NCBI GenBank assembly: GCA_003134965.1
Contig: PLDA01000002.1
Span: 1,798,001 to 1,862,000, forward strand
Source of the DNA: Vulcanimicrobium winogradskyi
GTDB taxonomy: Bacteria; Vulcanimicrobiota; Vulcanimicrobiia; Vulcanimicrobiales; Vulcanimicrobiaceae
Length of the DNA stretch: 64,000 nt
Reading direction: 5' to 3'
Shown in pieces: positions 33,788-44,355 of this stretch. A program made the translations under genes and the position numbers. The notes below the pieces were generated by a model. The model was not told where the DNA came from. It made no database searches and saw only the letters and a list, made by a program, of their open reading frames with translations. The stretch's first letter is position 1. Each line of letters begins with the position of its first letter.

Positions 33788-35329
33788 ATGCGGACTCCCT
33801 TCACTGGACCGGCTGCGGCGGCGCTCGCGGCGACGGTGCTCGCACTGTTCACCGCGCAGTCGCCGGCGCCGTTCACGTGGCCGACGCCGCTGCCGTCCAG
33901 CGCTCCCGCGCCGCAGCCGACCGTGCTTTGGAACGGAGCGCCGGCCGCTTCGTTTGCGCTCGACGTCGAGCCGCTCGGCGTGACGCCCGATGGCGACGCG
34001 CGCGCGCTCGTCCGGGTCGTGCTGCGCGACGCGCAAGGGAACCCGACACGGCTGCGGCGCGGCGCGGACTTCGACTACTTCACCGACCGCGGCGCGGCGC
34101 AGTGGCAGACGCGGTTGCGTTACGGCGGACCGGCTGCGATCGTCGCGGTGCGCGACGACGGTCCGGCGCACGTGCGCGTCGTTGCGAACCGTCCCGCCGG
34201 ACTCGGCGAGCAGCGCACAGCGTTCGACACGCGCGCCTGGCGCGGACCGCGCGTGGTCGCCGCCGCAGTCGGTCCGCACCTCGTGCGCGTCGGCTGGTTT
34301 CCGCAGGTGCGCGAGGGCGCGGCGCGCGTGTATCGCGCCGACGCCTCGGGGCGAAGAACGCTCGCGGCGATCGTGCGGGCGCCGGCGTCGTCGTGGGACG
34401 ACGGAACGGTACGACCCGGTGCGACGGTGCGGTACGTCGTCGTGCGGCCGCGCAGCGCGGGTGTGCCGGTGCGCGCGAGCGTGCCGCCGGAGCTGCCCCC
34501 GAGCGGCGCCGACGCGATGCGCGGCAAGTCCGCGTGGCTCGCCTTTTCCGCCGATCCGCTCGACGACGCATCCTACGCGAACCTCGACGTCGAGCACATC
34601 GTGGCGACCGCGGTGCACGCCGGGCTGCGATCGGTCGAGCTGCGGCTGGCGTACGGCGCGTTCGACGAGGTCGGTCCGGCGGCGAAACCCGTCATCGACC
34701 GGCTGATCGACGGTCTCGTCGCGCACCGGATCGCGGTGATCGGATGGACCGTTCCCCGCGCGACGAGCTTCGAAGATCTCGCGCGCAACGCCGAGATCGC
34801 CGCGTATCGCACACCGAACGGCAGCCGCATCACGGGATTGGCCGTCGACCTCGAGCGCGGCGGCGAGTTTCTCGGCGACGGATCGCGCGGCTATGCGGCG
34901 CTCCGTTCGTACCTCGCGGTGCTGCGACGCGCGGCCGGCCCGCACGTGCTCCTCGTCGCGACGGTCGAGGACCCGTACCTCGCGCACCTCGATCAGACGA
35001 AGTTTCCGTACCGCGAGATCGCGCGCGACGCGGACGTCCTGCAGCCGATGACCTACTGGCGCATGATGGGACCGTGGGACACGATCCCCAAGGTGCAGAG
35101 CGCCGTCGCCGGCTCGGTGGCGCTGCTCCGACGGCTCGCCGCCCGTGACGTCCCGATCGACGTCGGCGTGCAGACCGGCGTGCTCTCGAAGCGCGGAGCG
35201 CCGCCGGGCGACGAGCTCGCGGCGGCGATCGACGCCGGCCGCCGGGCGGGCGCGATCGGGGTCACGTTCTACGACTGGAGCGGGACCGGTCCGGAGCAGT
35301 GGGACGCCATCGCGCGGGCGAGCTGGTAG
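33788..35329 (+). CDS. Secreted TIM-barrel-like protein, possible glycoside hydrolase
   Basis: A 513-residue secreted protein. The signal peptide is MRTPFTGPAAAALAATVLALF, with cleavage near residue 24, followed by a Pro-rich linker. Residues about 45-210 are strand-rich with a fibronectin-like sequence pattern. Residues about 230-513 alternate strands and helices as in a TIM barrel (ELRLAYGAFDEVGPAAKPVID, GLAVDLERGG, LVATVEDPYLAHLD, QPMTYWRM). The repeated acidic strand ends resemble glycoside-hydrolase-like families of unknown substrate. The ATG at 33788 was chosen for the signal peptide; a TTG at 33767 also exists. It may process the surface glycan. Confidence 0.6.
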   Translation: MRTPFTGPAAAALAATVLALFTAQSPAPFTWPTPLPSSAPAPQPTVLWNGAPAASFALDVEPLGVTPDGDARALVRVVLRDAQGNPTRLRRGADFDYFTDRGAAQWQTRLRYGGPAAIVAVRDDGPAHVRVVANRPAGLGEQRTAFDTRAWRGPRVVAAAVGPHLVRVGWFPQVREGAARVYRADASGRRTLAAIVRAPASSWDDGTVRPGATVRYVVVRPRSAGVPVRASVPPELPPSGADAMRGKSAWLAFSADPLDDASYANLDVEHIVATAVHAGLRSVELRLAYGAFDEVGPAAKPVIDRLIDGLVAHRIAVIGWTVPRATSFEDLARNAEIAAYRTPNGSRITGLAVDLERGGEFLGDGSRGYAALRSYLAVLRRAAGPHVLLVATVEDPYLAHLDQTKFPYREIARDADVLQPMTYWRMMGPWDTIPKVQSAVAGSVALLRRLAARDVPIDVGVQTGVLSKRGAPPGDELAAAIDAGRRAGAIGVTFYDWSGTGPEQWDAIARASW

Positions 35330-35331
35330 CG

Positions 35332-35350
35332 TGGGTCAGCGAGCGACCCA
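35332..35350 (+). other. Hairpin between secreted protein and PilZ genes
   Basis: TGGGTC and GACCCA form a 6-bp stem around a 7-base loop, directly after the stop at 35329. No T-run follows. It could be a weak terminator or processing site. Confidence 0.3.
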
Positions 35351-35389
35351 GGGACTTCGGGCTCCGGGCCGCCAACGTAGCGGCATCCT

Positions 35390-36061
35390 ATGCTCCCTGA
35401 GCTCCTCGCCTGGTTCACCGGAAAAGAGCAGAACCGGCGGAAGTTCCCTCGCAAGCGCAAGCCGTATCGCGCGGCCTACAGCCTCGACGGCACGTCGACC
35501 CGGGCCGCGATCGGTCTCGACATCGGCGGCGGCGGGCTCTGCATCCTGACGCAAGAACCGATCCCGCGCGACGAGGTCGAGGTTCGGTTGCAGGTCGAGG
35601 AGCGGCACCTGCGGGTCCGTGCGAAGATCGTCTGGCACGACAACGTGCAGCATCAGGGGCGCAAGGTCTGGCGTTACGGGATGCGGTTCACCGGGATCCC
35701 GGCGGACGACTGGGACGCGATCATCCGCTACACCACCGACCGCCCGGTCGCCGAGACCAACAAGGCGCAGGAGGAGCTGGCCGCAGTTCGGATGACGCCG
35801 GACGATACGGCGCGCCTGCTGCCCAAGGAGCTGCAGAACCGGCTGCTCTCGATGCTCGTCGAGCGCAGGCGCCTCGCGCCGCTCGACGACCGCGTCACGC
35901 CGCTGGTGCAGTATTTCTACTCCGGGATCGTGCGGCACAACGAGAAGCTGATGCACCGTCTCGTGATCCAGTCGAAAGTGGTCGGTCCCGAGACCGACGA
36001 GCTGTTCGAAACGCGGTTCGTCTTCGACGAGACGGGCAAGAACGTCCAGATTCTGAACTGA
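35390..36061 (+). CDS. PilZ-domain protein, c-di-GMP effector
   Basis: A 223-residue protein with a PilZ domain in its first half. The c-di-GMP-binding arginines are in RRKFPRKRKPYRA (residues about 16-28), and the second motif is DIGGGGLCI near 44, close to the usual D/NxSxxG. The second half (residues about 125-223) is helical and unrecognised. It stands just upstream of gmd with an 11-base gap, so c-di-GMP may control polysaccharide production at the protein level; that is inference from position. Confidence 0.8.
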   Translation: MLPELLAWFTGKEQNRRKFPRKRKPYRAAYSLDGTSTRAAIGLDIGGGGLCILTQEPIPRDEVEVRLQVEERHLRVRAKIVWHDNVQHQGRKVWRYGMRFTGIPADDWDAIIRYTTDRPVAETNKAQEELAAVRMTPDDTARLLPKELQNRLLSMLVERRRLAPLDDRVTPLVQYFYSGIVRHNEKLMHRLVIQSKVVGPETDELFETRFVFDETGKNVQILN

Positions 36062-36071
36062 AAGGCTGATC

Positions 36072-37049
36072 GTGCCCCAGAAAACCGCGCTGATCACCGG
36101 CATCACCGGTCAGGACGGATCGTACCTGGCTGAGCTGCTGCTCGCCAAGGGATACCGGGTCGTCGGGATGACGCGCCGCTCCTCGACCGACGTGCACGAG
36201 CGGATCCAGCACATCGTCGACGACATCGAGTTCGTCTCCGGCGATCTGCTCGACCAGAGCTCGATCACGACGATCGTTGCGAACGTGCGGCCCGACGAGA
36301 TCTACAATCTCGCCGCGCAGTCGTTCGTCCCGACCTCGTGGACGCAGCCGGTCCTCACCGGCGAGTTCACCGCGCTCGGCGTCACGCGCGTGCTCGAAGC
36401 GATCCGCGCCGTCGATCCGAAGATCCGCTTCTACCAGGCGTCGAGCTCGGAGATGTTCGGCAAAGTGCAGGCCACGCCGCAGAACGAGACCACCCCGTTC
36501 TACCCGCGCTCGCCCTACGGCGTCGCGAAAGTGTACGGCCACTGGATCACGGTGAACTACCGCGAGTCGTACAACATCTTCGCCGCAAGCGGTATCGCGT
36601 TTAACCACGAAAGCTCGCGCCGCGGCAAGGAATTCGTCACCCGCAAAATTTCGGACGGTGTCGCACGGATCAAGCTCGGGCTGCAAAAGGAACTCCGGCT
36701 GGGGAACCTCGACGCACAGCGCGACTGGGGCTTCGCCGGAGACTACGTCCGAGCGATGTGGTTGATGCTGCAGCGGGAGAGCGCCGACGATTACGTCATC
36801 GCGACGGGGCGCACGCACGCCGTTCGGGACTTCGTGCGGCTCGCGTTCGCGGCGGTCGATCTCGACTGGGAGCAGCACGTCGTCGTCGACCCGCGCTTCT
36901 ATCGTCCGGCGGAGGTCGATCTGCTGGTCGGCGATGCCTCGAAGGCGCGGCGCGAGCTGGGGTGGGAGCCCGAGGTCTCGTTCGAGCAGCTCGTCGAGCA
37001 GATGGTGCGCGCCGATCTCGACCGCCTGCGCGCGATCGTGCCGGGGTAA
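36072..37049 (+). CDS. gmd: GDP-mannose 4,6-dehydratase
   Basis: A 325-residue extended SDR that makes GDP-4-keto-6-deoxymannose from GDP-mannose. The motifs are TGITGQDGSYLAE (residues 9-21), SSSEMFG near 127, YGVAKVYGHW near 151 and the nucleotide-sugar block NHESSRRGKEFVTRKI near 180. This set is unmistakable for Gmd. The start is a GTG with GAAAGG 8 bases upstream. The next gene, rmd, starts one base after its stop, so both enzymes are made together. Confidence 0.95.
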   Translation: MPQKTALITGITGQDGSYLAELLLAKGYRVVGMTRRSSTDVHERIQHIVDDIEFVSGDLLDQSSITTIVANVRPDEIYNLAAQSFVPTSWTQPVLTGEFTALGVTRVLEAIRAVDPKIRFYQASSSEMFGKVQATPQNETTPFYPRSPYGVAKVYGHWITVNYRESYNIFAASGIAFNHESSRRGKEFVTRKISDGVARIKLGLQKELRLGNLDAQRDWGFAGDYVRAMWLMLQRESADDYVIATGRTHAVRDFVRLAFAAVDLDWEQHVVVDPRFYRPAEVDLLVGDASKARRELGWEPEVSFEQLVEQMVRADLDRLRAIVPG

Positions 37050-37050
37050 C

Positions 37051-37986
37051 GTGCGGGTTCTCGTCACGGGGGCGCGCGGGTTCGTCGGAGGTCACCTCAC
37101 CGCGGCCCTGCGCGCGCGCGGGCACGAGGTGATCGAAGCCGACCGCGCCGCACACGACGACGAGGTGCTGGAGCTCGACGTCACCGACGGGCTCGCGGTA
37201 CGTGCGGCGTTCGACCTCGCACGGCCGGACGCCGTCGCACACCTCGCGGCGCAAGCGTCGGTCCCCGGATCGCTCAAGGATCCGGACGGGACGTTCGCGG
37301 TGAACGCGGGCGGGACGCTGCACGTGCTCGACGCCGCGCGCGCCGTTGCGGCCGGAGGTGCGCGCGCACGGGTGCTCGTCGCAAGCAGCGCCGACGTGTA
37401 CGGTGCGCAGCCGCCGGCGTCGTATCCGCTGCGCGAAACGGCGCCGCCGCTGCCGCGCAACCCCTACGCCGCGAGCAAAGCGGCCGCCGAGGCCTTGGCG
37501 CAAGCGTACGCGCGCTCGTACGGCGTCGACGCGGTCGTGACGCGCGCCTTCAACCACATCGGCCCGCACCAGGACGAGCAGTTCGCCGTCGCGTCGTTCG
37601 CCGCCCAGATCGCGCGCGTCGAGGCGGGGCTCGACCGCGTCGTCCGCGTCGGCAACCTCGAGGCGAGCCGCGACGTGCTCGACGTGCGCGACGTGTGCGC
37701 AGCATACGTGCTGCTGCTCGAAGGCGGCGGTGAAGCCGGCGAGGTGTACAACATCTGCAGCGGAACGGCGACGACGATACGCGAGCTGCTGCGCCGGCTG
37801 ATCGAGATCGGCCGCGTCCCGGTCGAGGTGCGTGAAGACCCGGAGCGAATGCGCCCGTCGGACGTTCCGGTCAGCGTCGGCGACGCGTCGAAGTTGCGCG
37901 AGGCGACCGGCTGGACGCCTCGCTTCTCGCTCGGAGCCGCGCTGCGCGCCGTCTACGACGATGCGCGCACGCTGACGAAGAGGTGA
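37051..37986 (+). CDS. rmd: GDP-4-keto-6-deoxy-D-mannose reductase
   Basis: A 311-residue reductase that converts the Gmd product to GDP-D-rhamnose. The Rossmann loop GARGFVGGHL is at residues 7-16, SSADVYG near 112 and YAASKAAAE near 139. The block RAFNHIGPHQDEQF near 165 is characteristic of Rmd rather than of the fucose synthase GMER. The GTG start one base after gmd was chosen for the direct fit; a longer frame would overlap gmd. GDP-D-rhamnose would feed the rhamnan-type transferase at 26385. Confidence 0.9.
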   Translation: MRVLVTGARGFVGGHLTAALRARGHEVIEADRAAHDDEVLELDVTDGLAVRAAFDLARPDAVAHLAAQASVPGSLKDPDGTFAVNAGGTLHVLDAARAVAAGGARARVLVASSADVYGAQPPASYPLRETAPPLPRNPYAASKAAAEALAQAYARSYGVDAVVTRAFNHIGPHQDEQFAVASFAAQIARVEAGLDRVVRVGNLEASRDVLDVRDVCAAYVLLLEGGGEAGEVYNICSGTATTIRELLRRLIEIGRVPVEVREDPERMRPSDVPVSVGDASKLREATGWTPRFSLGAALRAVYDDARTLTKR

Positions 37987-37990
37987 CCAG

Positions 37991-38596
37991 GTGAACGAGC
38001 GAACCCCGGACGAAGCCGGTCTCGACGCGTTCGTGTTCGGCAACCGCGGTGCGCTGCTCGCGCTGCCGGCGGTCGTCCTGGCGGCGCTCGGCCGGCCGAG
38101 CGCGTTTTCGATCGCGATCGGCTTGCCGCTCGCGTTCGCCGGCGAAGCGGTACGCATGTGGGCCGTCGGCTACAGCGGCGTGACGACTCGCGGTGATACC
38201 GTCATCGCGCCCGCACTGGTCACGGCCGGACCGTACGCCTACGTGCGCAACCCGCTCTATGTCGGCAACGTCATGACGGCGGCCGGCTTCGCGCTCGCGT
38301 TCACCGGGAAGAATTCGGCGCCGATGCGCTTCGCGCTGGTCGGCGGATCGCTCGCCGCGATGCTCGGTGTCTACGCGATCATCGTGCCGCACGAGGAGAA
38401 GTACCTGCGCGCGACGTTCGGAGAAGCGTTCGACGACTACGTCGAGCGCGTTCCGCGCATCGTGCCCTCCCTGGAACCCGGCGAACCCCAGCAGGGGTCG
38501 TACGATCCCGACGTGATCGGCAAAGCGGAGTCTCGAACCTGGATCACCTTGGGCGTGATGCTCGGCGTGCTCGCGCTCAAGGCACTGCGGGGGTGA
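37991..38596 (+). CDS. Isoprenylcysteine methyltransferase-like membrane protein
   Basis: A 201-residue membrane protein with about four hydrophobic helices. The SAM-binding core is GPYAYVRNPLYVGNVM near residue 79, followed by the PHEEKYLRATFGEAFDDY motif near 135 that marks the ICMT/PEMT-like family. These bacterial enzymes methylate lipids or small thiols and amines; the substrate is unknown here. The GTG start follows rmd by four bases, and the stop overlaps the metal exporter (GTGA), so it may be part of a long operon. Confidence 0.82.
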   Translation: MNERTPDEAGLDAFVFGNRGALLALPAVVLAALGRPSAFSIAIGLPLAFAGEAVRMWAVGYSGVTTRGDTVIAPALVTAGPYAYVRNPLYVGNVMTAAGFALAFTGKNSAPMRFALVGGSLAAMLGVYAIIVPHEEKYLRATFGEAFDDYVERVPRIVPSLEPGEPQQGSYDPDVIGKAESRTWITLGVMLGVLALKALRG

Positions 38597-39498
38597 CCGC
38601 GCACGCCGGCGGCTCGACCGCACGCCTGAAGGTCGCACTCGTCGCGACCGCGGGCGTTGCCGTGCTCGAGCTGGTCGGCGGCATCCGGGCGGGTTCGCTC
38701 GCGCTGGTTTCGGACGCCGCCCACGTCGCGATGGACGTCGTCGCGCTGGCGATCGCCCTCGCCGCTGCCGTGCAGGCGAAGCGCCCGGCGACGCACCGGC
38801 AGACGTACGGCTTCGCGCGCTACGAGATCCTCGCCGCGCTCGCCAACGGCGGCCTGCTCACCGCCGTCACCGTGCTGATCGCGGTCGAGGCCGTGCGCCG
38901 GCTGCTCCATCCCGAGCTGCCCGCCGCCGGGCTGATGGCGGCGGTCGCCGCGATCGGCGTCGCGGTGAACGTCACCGTCGGCATCGTGCTGGCCCGTGGC
39001 GCCCACCAGAACCTCAACCTGCGCGCGGCGGTGCTGCACGTCGCCGGCGATGCGCTCGGCGGGCTCGCGGTGGTCGCGGGCGGCGCGCTGATCGCGTTGA
39101 CCCGCGCGGCGTGGATCGACCCGGTCCTCTCGCTGCTGGTCGCGGTGATCATCGTCGTCGGCATCGCCGGCGTGATCCGCGAGGCGACCGGCGTGCTGCT
39201 CGAGAGCGCTCCCGGACACGCCGAGGTCCCCGCGGTCCGCGAACGGATCGGCCGCGTCACGGGGGTCGTCGGCGTCCACGACCTGCACGTCTGGACGATC
39301 GGATCGGGGACCCACGCCCTCTCCGCGCACGTCGTCCTCGACGACCGCAAGCTCAGTGAGGCGAGCGCAATCATGCGCTCGATCGACGCGGCGATGCGGG
39401 ACGACTTCGAGATCGCCCACGTCACCGTGCAGTTCGAGTGCGAGAGCTGCGATCCCGACACGACGATCGTCTGCACGCAAACCTCGATGAGCGGGTAG
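38593..39498 (+). CDS. Cation diffusion facilitator, metal efflux protein
   Basis: A 301-residue CDF transporter that exchanges a divalent metal such as zinc for protons. The metal site of helix 2 is ALVSDAAHVAMD (HxxxD near residues 43-47) and that of helix 5 is LHVAGDALGG, giving the usual HD/HD set of zinc transporters. A C-terminal cytoplasmic domain (DLHVWTIGSGTHALSAHV, then CESCDPDTTIVC) ends in cysteines that may bind metal. It overlaps the previous gene by four bases. It is the last gene before the TnpB element. Confidence 0.88.
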   Translation: MTAHAGGSTARLKVALVATAGVAVLELVGGIRAGSLALVSDAAHVAMDVVALAIALAAAVQAKRPATHRQTYGFARYEILAALANGGLLTAVTVLIAVEAVRRLLHPELPAAGLMAAVAAIGVAVNVTVGIVLARGAHQNLNLRAAVLHVAGDALGGLAVVAGGALIALTRAAWIDPVLSLLVAVIIVVGIAGVIREATGVLLESAPGHAEVPAVRERIGRVTGVVGVHDLHVWTIGSGTHALSAHVVLDDRKLSEASAIMRSIDAAMRDDFEIAHVTVQFECESCDPDTTIVCTQTSMSG

Positions 39499-39635
39499 CT
39501 CGAGAGGCCAGGATGGCGGCGGTTCCGCGGCGCGCTCACGCCCAATTCGAAAATTAGGCGGGCCGAGTATTCGTGGAGCGCAGTGCGGCGCTCGTCGGGG
39601 CCGTCCATGAAGTGGGTGCTCGGCGATGCCCCGTA

Positions 39636-39653
39636 GTGCCATGACGCTGGCAC
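39636..39653 (+). repeat. Left-end palindrome of the IS605-type element
   Basis: GTGCCA and TGGCAC are exact inverted arms around TGACGC. Subterminal hairpins of this kind are recognised by single-strand transposases of the IS200/IS605 family. It lies just before the AGGAGG ribosome site of tnpB, so it could instead be a translational element. Confidence 0.45.
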
Positions 39654-39675
39654 AACGTCGCAGGAGGATGACCTC

Positions 39676-40967
39676 GTGGCATCGCGCTTCGATGGGCAGC
39701 TCCGTTGGCTGCACAAAGTCCGGCTTTATCCGAGCTGCGCGCAGGAACGGTCGCTGATCTCCATGTTGCGCGTGACCCGCGAGCTCTACAACGCGTTGCT
39801 TCAGCAGCGTCGCGACGCCTGGACGACGCGCCACGTTTCGCTGGCCGGCCGCGAGCAGTACGCGCAACTCACGGAACTGCGAGAGGCTGAGCCACGGTTC
39901 GAGGGCGTCTATCGCGAGTGCGAGGATGCGGTCCTGCACCGGTTGGATCTGGCGTTCGCGGCGTTCTTCCGACGGCTCAAACGCGGCGAAACTCCGGGAT
40001 ACCCGCGCTTCAAAGTCGCCGCCCGCTGGAATCAGTTGGAGTTTCCGCACGGCGACCGCGCGCTCAAGCTCGATGTCGTGCAACGGAGCGTGCGTGTGCC
40101 GGGTGTCGGATCGATTCGACTCCGCAAAGGACGGGCTGTACCGGAGTTCGGGCGTGCCTTCCTCGTGACGAAGAACGGCCGCTGGTACGCTATCTTCGAG
40201 GCGCACCGCCTGCCATGCGCCTTACCCGTAACCGGGCGAAGCGTTGGGATCGACCGCGGTGTCCGGGTGCTTGCCGCACTCTCCGACGGCACGATGATCG
40301 AGAACCTGCGGGCCGGTTCCCGCCGCAGAGCCGTCGTCGAAAGGCACCAGCGCTCGCTCGACACCGCCACGGTGAAGGACGCGATCGGCAGACCGCTCAA
40401 CAGGAAGGACCCTGCCCGCATCGCCGCAGTGCGTCGACTTGCTCGAGCCAAAGAGCGCGCGGCAAACGCACGGCTCGACTGGCTGCATAAGGTCAGCCGG
40501 ACAATCGTACTGCGGTTCGATCGCATCGTCCTGGAAGCACTGCGGCTACGTTCGATGACGCGCAGCGCCAAAGGAACGCAAGAAGAGCCTGGGGCTAGGG
40601 TACGGGCCAAGGCGGGCTTAAACCGGGCACTCTTGGATGCCGCGTTCGGGACGCTGGCGACCTTGATCCGCGAGAAAGCAGAGTATGCTGCTCGCACGGT
40701 GATCGAGGTGGACGCCAGATACACTTCGCAGACGTGTGCCGCGTGCGGATGCGTCTGCAAGGAAAGCCGGAAGGGAGCACGCTTTGCTTGCGTTCGCTGC
40801 GGCCATGTGGCCGACGCGGACGTGAATGCGGCTCGAGTGATCCTCCTGCGGGCGGAGTCGCCGCCCATGAGAGCGCCGGGTACCGCCCGGGGCGGGCAGC
40901 ACGATGCAGCCTGGCCGCGCTCACGACGTTGGGAATCCATCGGCGGTCTGACGAAGTCTGTAGGGCT

Positions 40968-40971
<4 letters not shown>
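39676..40971 (+). CDS. tnpB: TnpB, RNA-guided nuclease of IS605-type element
   Basis: A 431-residue TnpB, the ancestor-type relative of Cas12, which cuts DNA guided by an omega-RNA made from its own gene's end. The RuvC triad is intact: Asp193 (GIDRG), Glu287 (VLEAL) and Asp382 (ADADVNAA). The zinc ribbon has CxxC at 354-357 and 372-375. The N-terminal HKVRLYPSCAQER helix is also typical. AGGAGG lies 8 bases before the GTG. The last about 45 residues after the RuvC domain are non-conserved and lie over the likely guide RNA. The stop codon TGA shares bases with the thiolase ATG. Confidence 0.9.
40850..40967 (+). ncRNA. Putative omega-RNA scaffold of TnpB
   Basis: In this family the guide RNA is transcribed from the 3' part of tnpB to the right end. 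The segment is GC-rich, does not code conserved TnpB residues and contains self-complementary pieces such as GCCGGGTACCGCCC. The 3' end would leave the thiolase start region as guide. No structure prediction was run. Confidence 0.35.
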
Positions 40972-42305
<1,334 letters not shown>

Positions 42306-42319
42306 CCGGAGCCGCCGCC

Positions 42320-43195
42320 GTGCGAGTGTTGGTGGTCGGGGCCGGTCAGATGGGCGGCGGCATCGCGCAGGTGCTCGCCGCCAAAGGCCACGAGGTGCTG
42401 CTCAACGACGTCGACGAGACGCGGATCCGCCAGGGGATCGACGGAATCGCGAAGCGCCTCGAGCGCGACGTGGAAAAGGGCCGGCTCTCGCCCGCGCAGC
42501 GGGGTGAGATCTTGGCGCACATCGATCCGCGGGCGCACGTGCACGACCTCGACGTCGCGCTGGCGATCGAAGCGGCGACCGAGCGGCTCGATCTGAAATT
42601 GGATCTGTTCCGGTTCCTCGACGAGAACACGCCGCCCGAAACGATCCTCGCCAGCAACACCTCGTCGATCTCGATCACCGTGCTGGGCGCGGCGACGTCG
42701 AAGCCGGGTCGCGTCATCGGCATGCACTTCATGAACCCGGTCCCGGTGATGAAGCTGGTCGAGGTGATCCGCGGGATCGCAACCTCGGACGCTTCGTTCG
42801 CGTTCGTGCGCGACCTCGCGCTCGAGCTCGAGAAGACGCCGGTCGAGGTCCGCGATTTCCCGGGCTTCGTCGCCAACCGCGTGCTGCTCCCGATGATCAA
42901 CGAAGCGATCTATGCGCTGTACGAAGGCGTCGCGTCGGTCGAAGCGATCGATACGGTGATGAAGCTCGGCATGAACCATCCGATGGGGCCGCTCACGCTC
43001 GCCGATTTCATCGGGCTCGACACGTGCCTCGCGATCATGAACGTGCTGCACGAAGGGCTCGGCGACTCGAAGTACCGGCCGTGCCCGCTGCTCAAGCAGT
43101 ACGTCGCGGCCGGCTGGCTCGGGAAGAAATCCGGCCGCGGCTTCTACGACTACGCCGGGGACAAGCCCCTTCGACAAGCTGGGGACAAGCTGTGA
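42320..43195 (+). CDS. 3-hydroxybutyryl-CoA dehydrogenase
   Basis: A 291-residue NAD(P)-dependent enzyme interconverting 3-hydroxyacyl-CoA and 3-ketoacyl-CoA. The nucleotide loop GAGQMGGGIA is at residues 7-16, the SNTSS motif near 113, and HFMNPVPVMKLVEVIRG near 135 carries the catalytic histidine and glutamate. The C-terminal domain has NHPMGPLTLADFIGLD. GGAG lies 8 bases before the GTG. The final residues GDKPLRQAGDKL come from a 24-base-offset direct repeat and are not typical of the family. The stop overlaps the next gene. Confidence 0.9.
   Translation: MRVLVVGAGQMGGGIAQVLAAKGHEVLLNDVDETRIRQGIDGIAKRLERDVEKGRLSPAQRGEILAHIDPRAHVHDLDVALAIEAATERLDLKLDLFRFLDENTPPETILASNTSSISITVLGAATSKPGRVIGMHFMNPVPVMKLVEVIRGIATSDASFAFVRDLALELEKTPVEVRDFPGFVANRVLLPMINEAIYALYEGVASVEAIDTVMKLGMNHPMGPLTLADFIGLDTCLAIMNVLHEGLGDSKYRPCPLLKQYVAAGWLGKKSGRGFYDYAGDKPLRQAGDKL
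43157..43190 (+). repeat. Direct repeat at the 3' end of the dehydrogenase gene
   Basis: GGGGACAAGC occurs twice, 24 bases apart, with CGACAAGCT between. It extends the dehydrogenase reading frame by about eight residues. It resembles a REP-like insertion or a small duplication fixed in the coding end. Confidence 0.5.
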
Positions 43196-44355
43196 TCGAG
43201 GCGAGCCGCACCGCCACGTTCGAGGTCACCGAGGACCAGCGCGCGATCGGCGACGTCGCGCGCGACGTCGCGCAGCGCGAGATCGCGCCGTACATCGCGG
43301 ACTGGGACAAGCGGCACGTCTTTCCGCGCGAGCTGTACGGAAAGCTGACCGAAGCCGGGCTGATGGGGATGCTCGTCCCCGAAGCGTACGGCGGCGTCGG
43401 CGCCGACTACGTCTCGTTTGCGCTCGCGATCGAGGAACTGGCGCGGGTCGACGCGGGGACCGCGGTGACCGTGTCGGTACACTCGATGATCTGCAACGCG
43501 ATCGCGAAGCTCGGATCGGCCGAGCAACGGGTGCGCTGGCTCGAACCGCTCGCCGCCGGCGACGTCATCGCGGGCTTCGGCTTGACCGAGCCCGACGCGG
43601 GCTCGGACGCCGCGGCGATCCGCGCGCCGGCGCAGCGCGACGGCGACGGCTGGATCCTCGGCGGGCGAAAGCAGTGGTGCACGAACGGGGAGTGCGCCGG
43701 CGTCGTGATGGCGATGTTCCGTACCGGTGGACCGGGTGCGAAGGGGATCAGCGCGTTCCTGGTCGACACGGCGCTGCCCGGGATCGTGGTCGAGAAGACG
43801 ACCGAGAAACTGGGGATCCACACCTCGAACACGGTCGACCTCGCGTTCGACGACGTGCGGGTGCCGGCGTCCGCGATGCTCGGCGCCGAAGGCGCGGGCT
43901 TCACGCAGGCGCTGATGACGCTCGCGTCCGGGCGGATCGGGATCGCCGCGCAGGCGGCCGGTATCCTGGCGGCGTGCCTCGACGCATCGGTCGCGTTCGC
44001 GAAGGACCGCGTCGCGTTCGGCAAACCGATCGGCGCCTTCGAAGGCATCTCGTTCAAGCTCGCGCGGATGGCGACCGATCTCGACGCGGCGCGGCTGCTG
44101 GTCTACCGGGCCGCGGCGCTCGCCGACGCCGGGCGGCCGTTCGTGACCGAAGCGTCGAAAGCCAAGCTCTTCGCATCGACCAAGGCGCGCGAACACGCTT
44201 CGGAAGCGATTCAGATCCACGGCGGCTACGGATACACGACCGAGTTCCCGGTCGAGCGCTACTACCGCGACGCGAAGATCACCGAGATCTACGAAGGCAC
44301 CTCCGAGATCCAGCAACTGGTGATCGCGCGCGCGCTGCTGGGGCGGCTCGGCTAG
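43192..44355 (+). CDS. Acyl-CoA dehydrogenase
   Basis: A 387-residue flavoenzyme that introduces a double bond into acyl-CoA. The signature GFGLTEPDAGSDA is near residue 128, the FAD-binding DRVAFGKPIGAFEGI near 275 and the C-terminal QIHGGYGYTTEFPVERYYRD near 340. The catalytic base is the glutamate of IYEGTSEIQ near 363, the position used by short- and medium-chain enzymes. The GTG overlaps the preceding stop (GTGA), so the three beta-oxidation enzymes form one operon. An enoyl-CoA hydratase is not present nearby. The stop shares CTAG with the convergent DUF393 gene. Confidence 0.92.
   Translation: MIEASRTATFEVTEDQRAIGDVARDVAQREIAPYIADWDKRHVFPRELYGKLTEAGLMGMLVPEAYGGVGADYVSFALAIEELARVDAGTAVTVSVHSMICNAIAKLGSAEQRVRWLEPLAAGDVIAGFGLTEPDAGSDAAAIRAPAQRDGDGWILGGRKQWCTNGECAGVVMAMFRTGGPGAKGISAFLVDTALPGIVVEKTTEKLGIHTSNTVDLAFDDVRVPASAMLGAEGAGFTQALMTLASGRIGIAAQAAGILAACLDASVAFAKDRVAFGKPIGAFEGISFKLARMATDLDAARLLVYRAAALADAGRPFVTEASKAKLFASTKAREHASEAIQIHGGYGYTTEFPVERYYRDAKITEIYEGTSEIQQLVIARALLGRLG

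Larger units (their letters stand above)
39500..40967 (+). mobile_element. IS200/IS605-type element with TnpB only
   Basis: A mobile unit represented by a tnpB gene and no tnpA. The left boundary is unclear within 39500-39660, where a subterminal GTGCCA/TGGCAC palindrome occurs. The right end must lie at or within a few bases of the thiolase start at 40968. Because no transposase is present, it would move only with a partner in trans. Confidence 0.65.
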
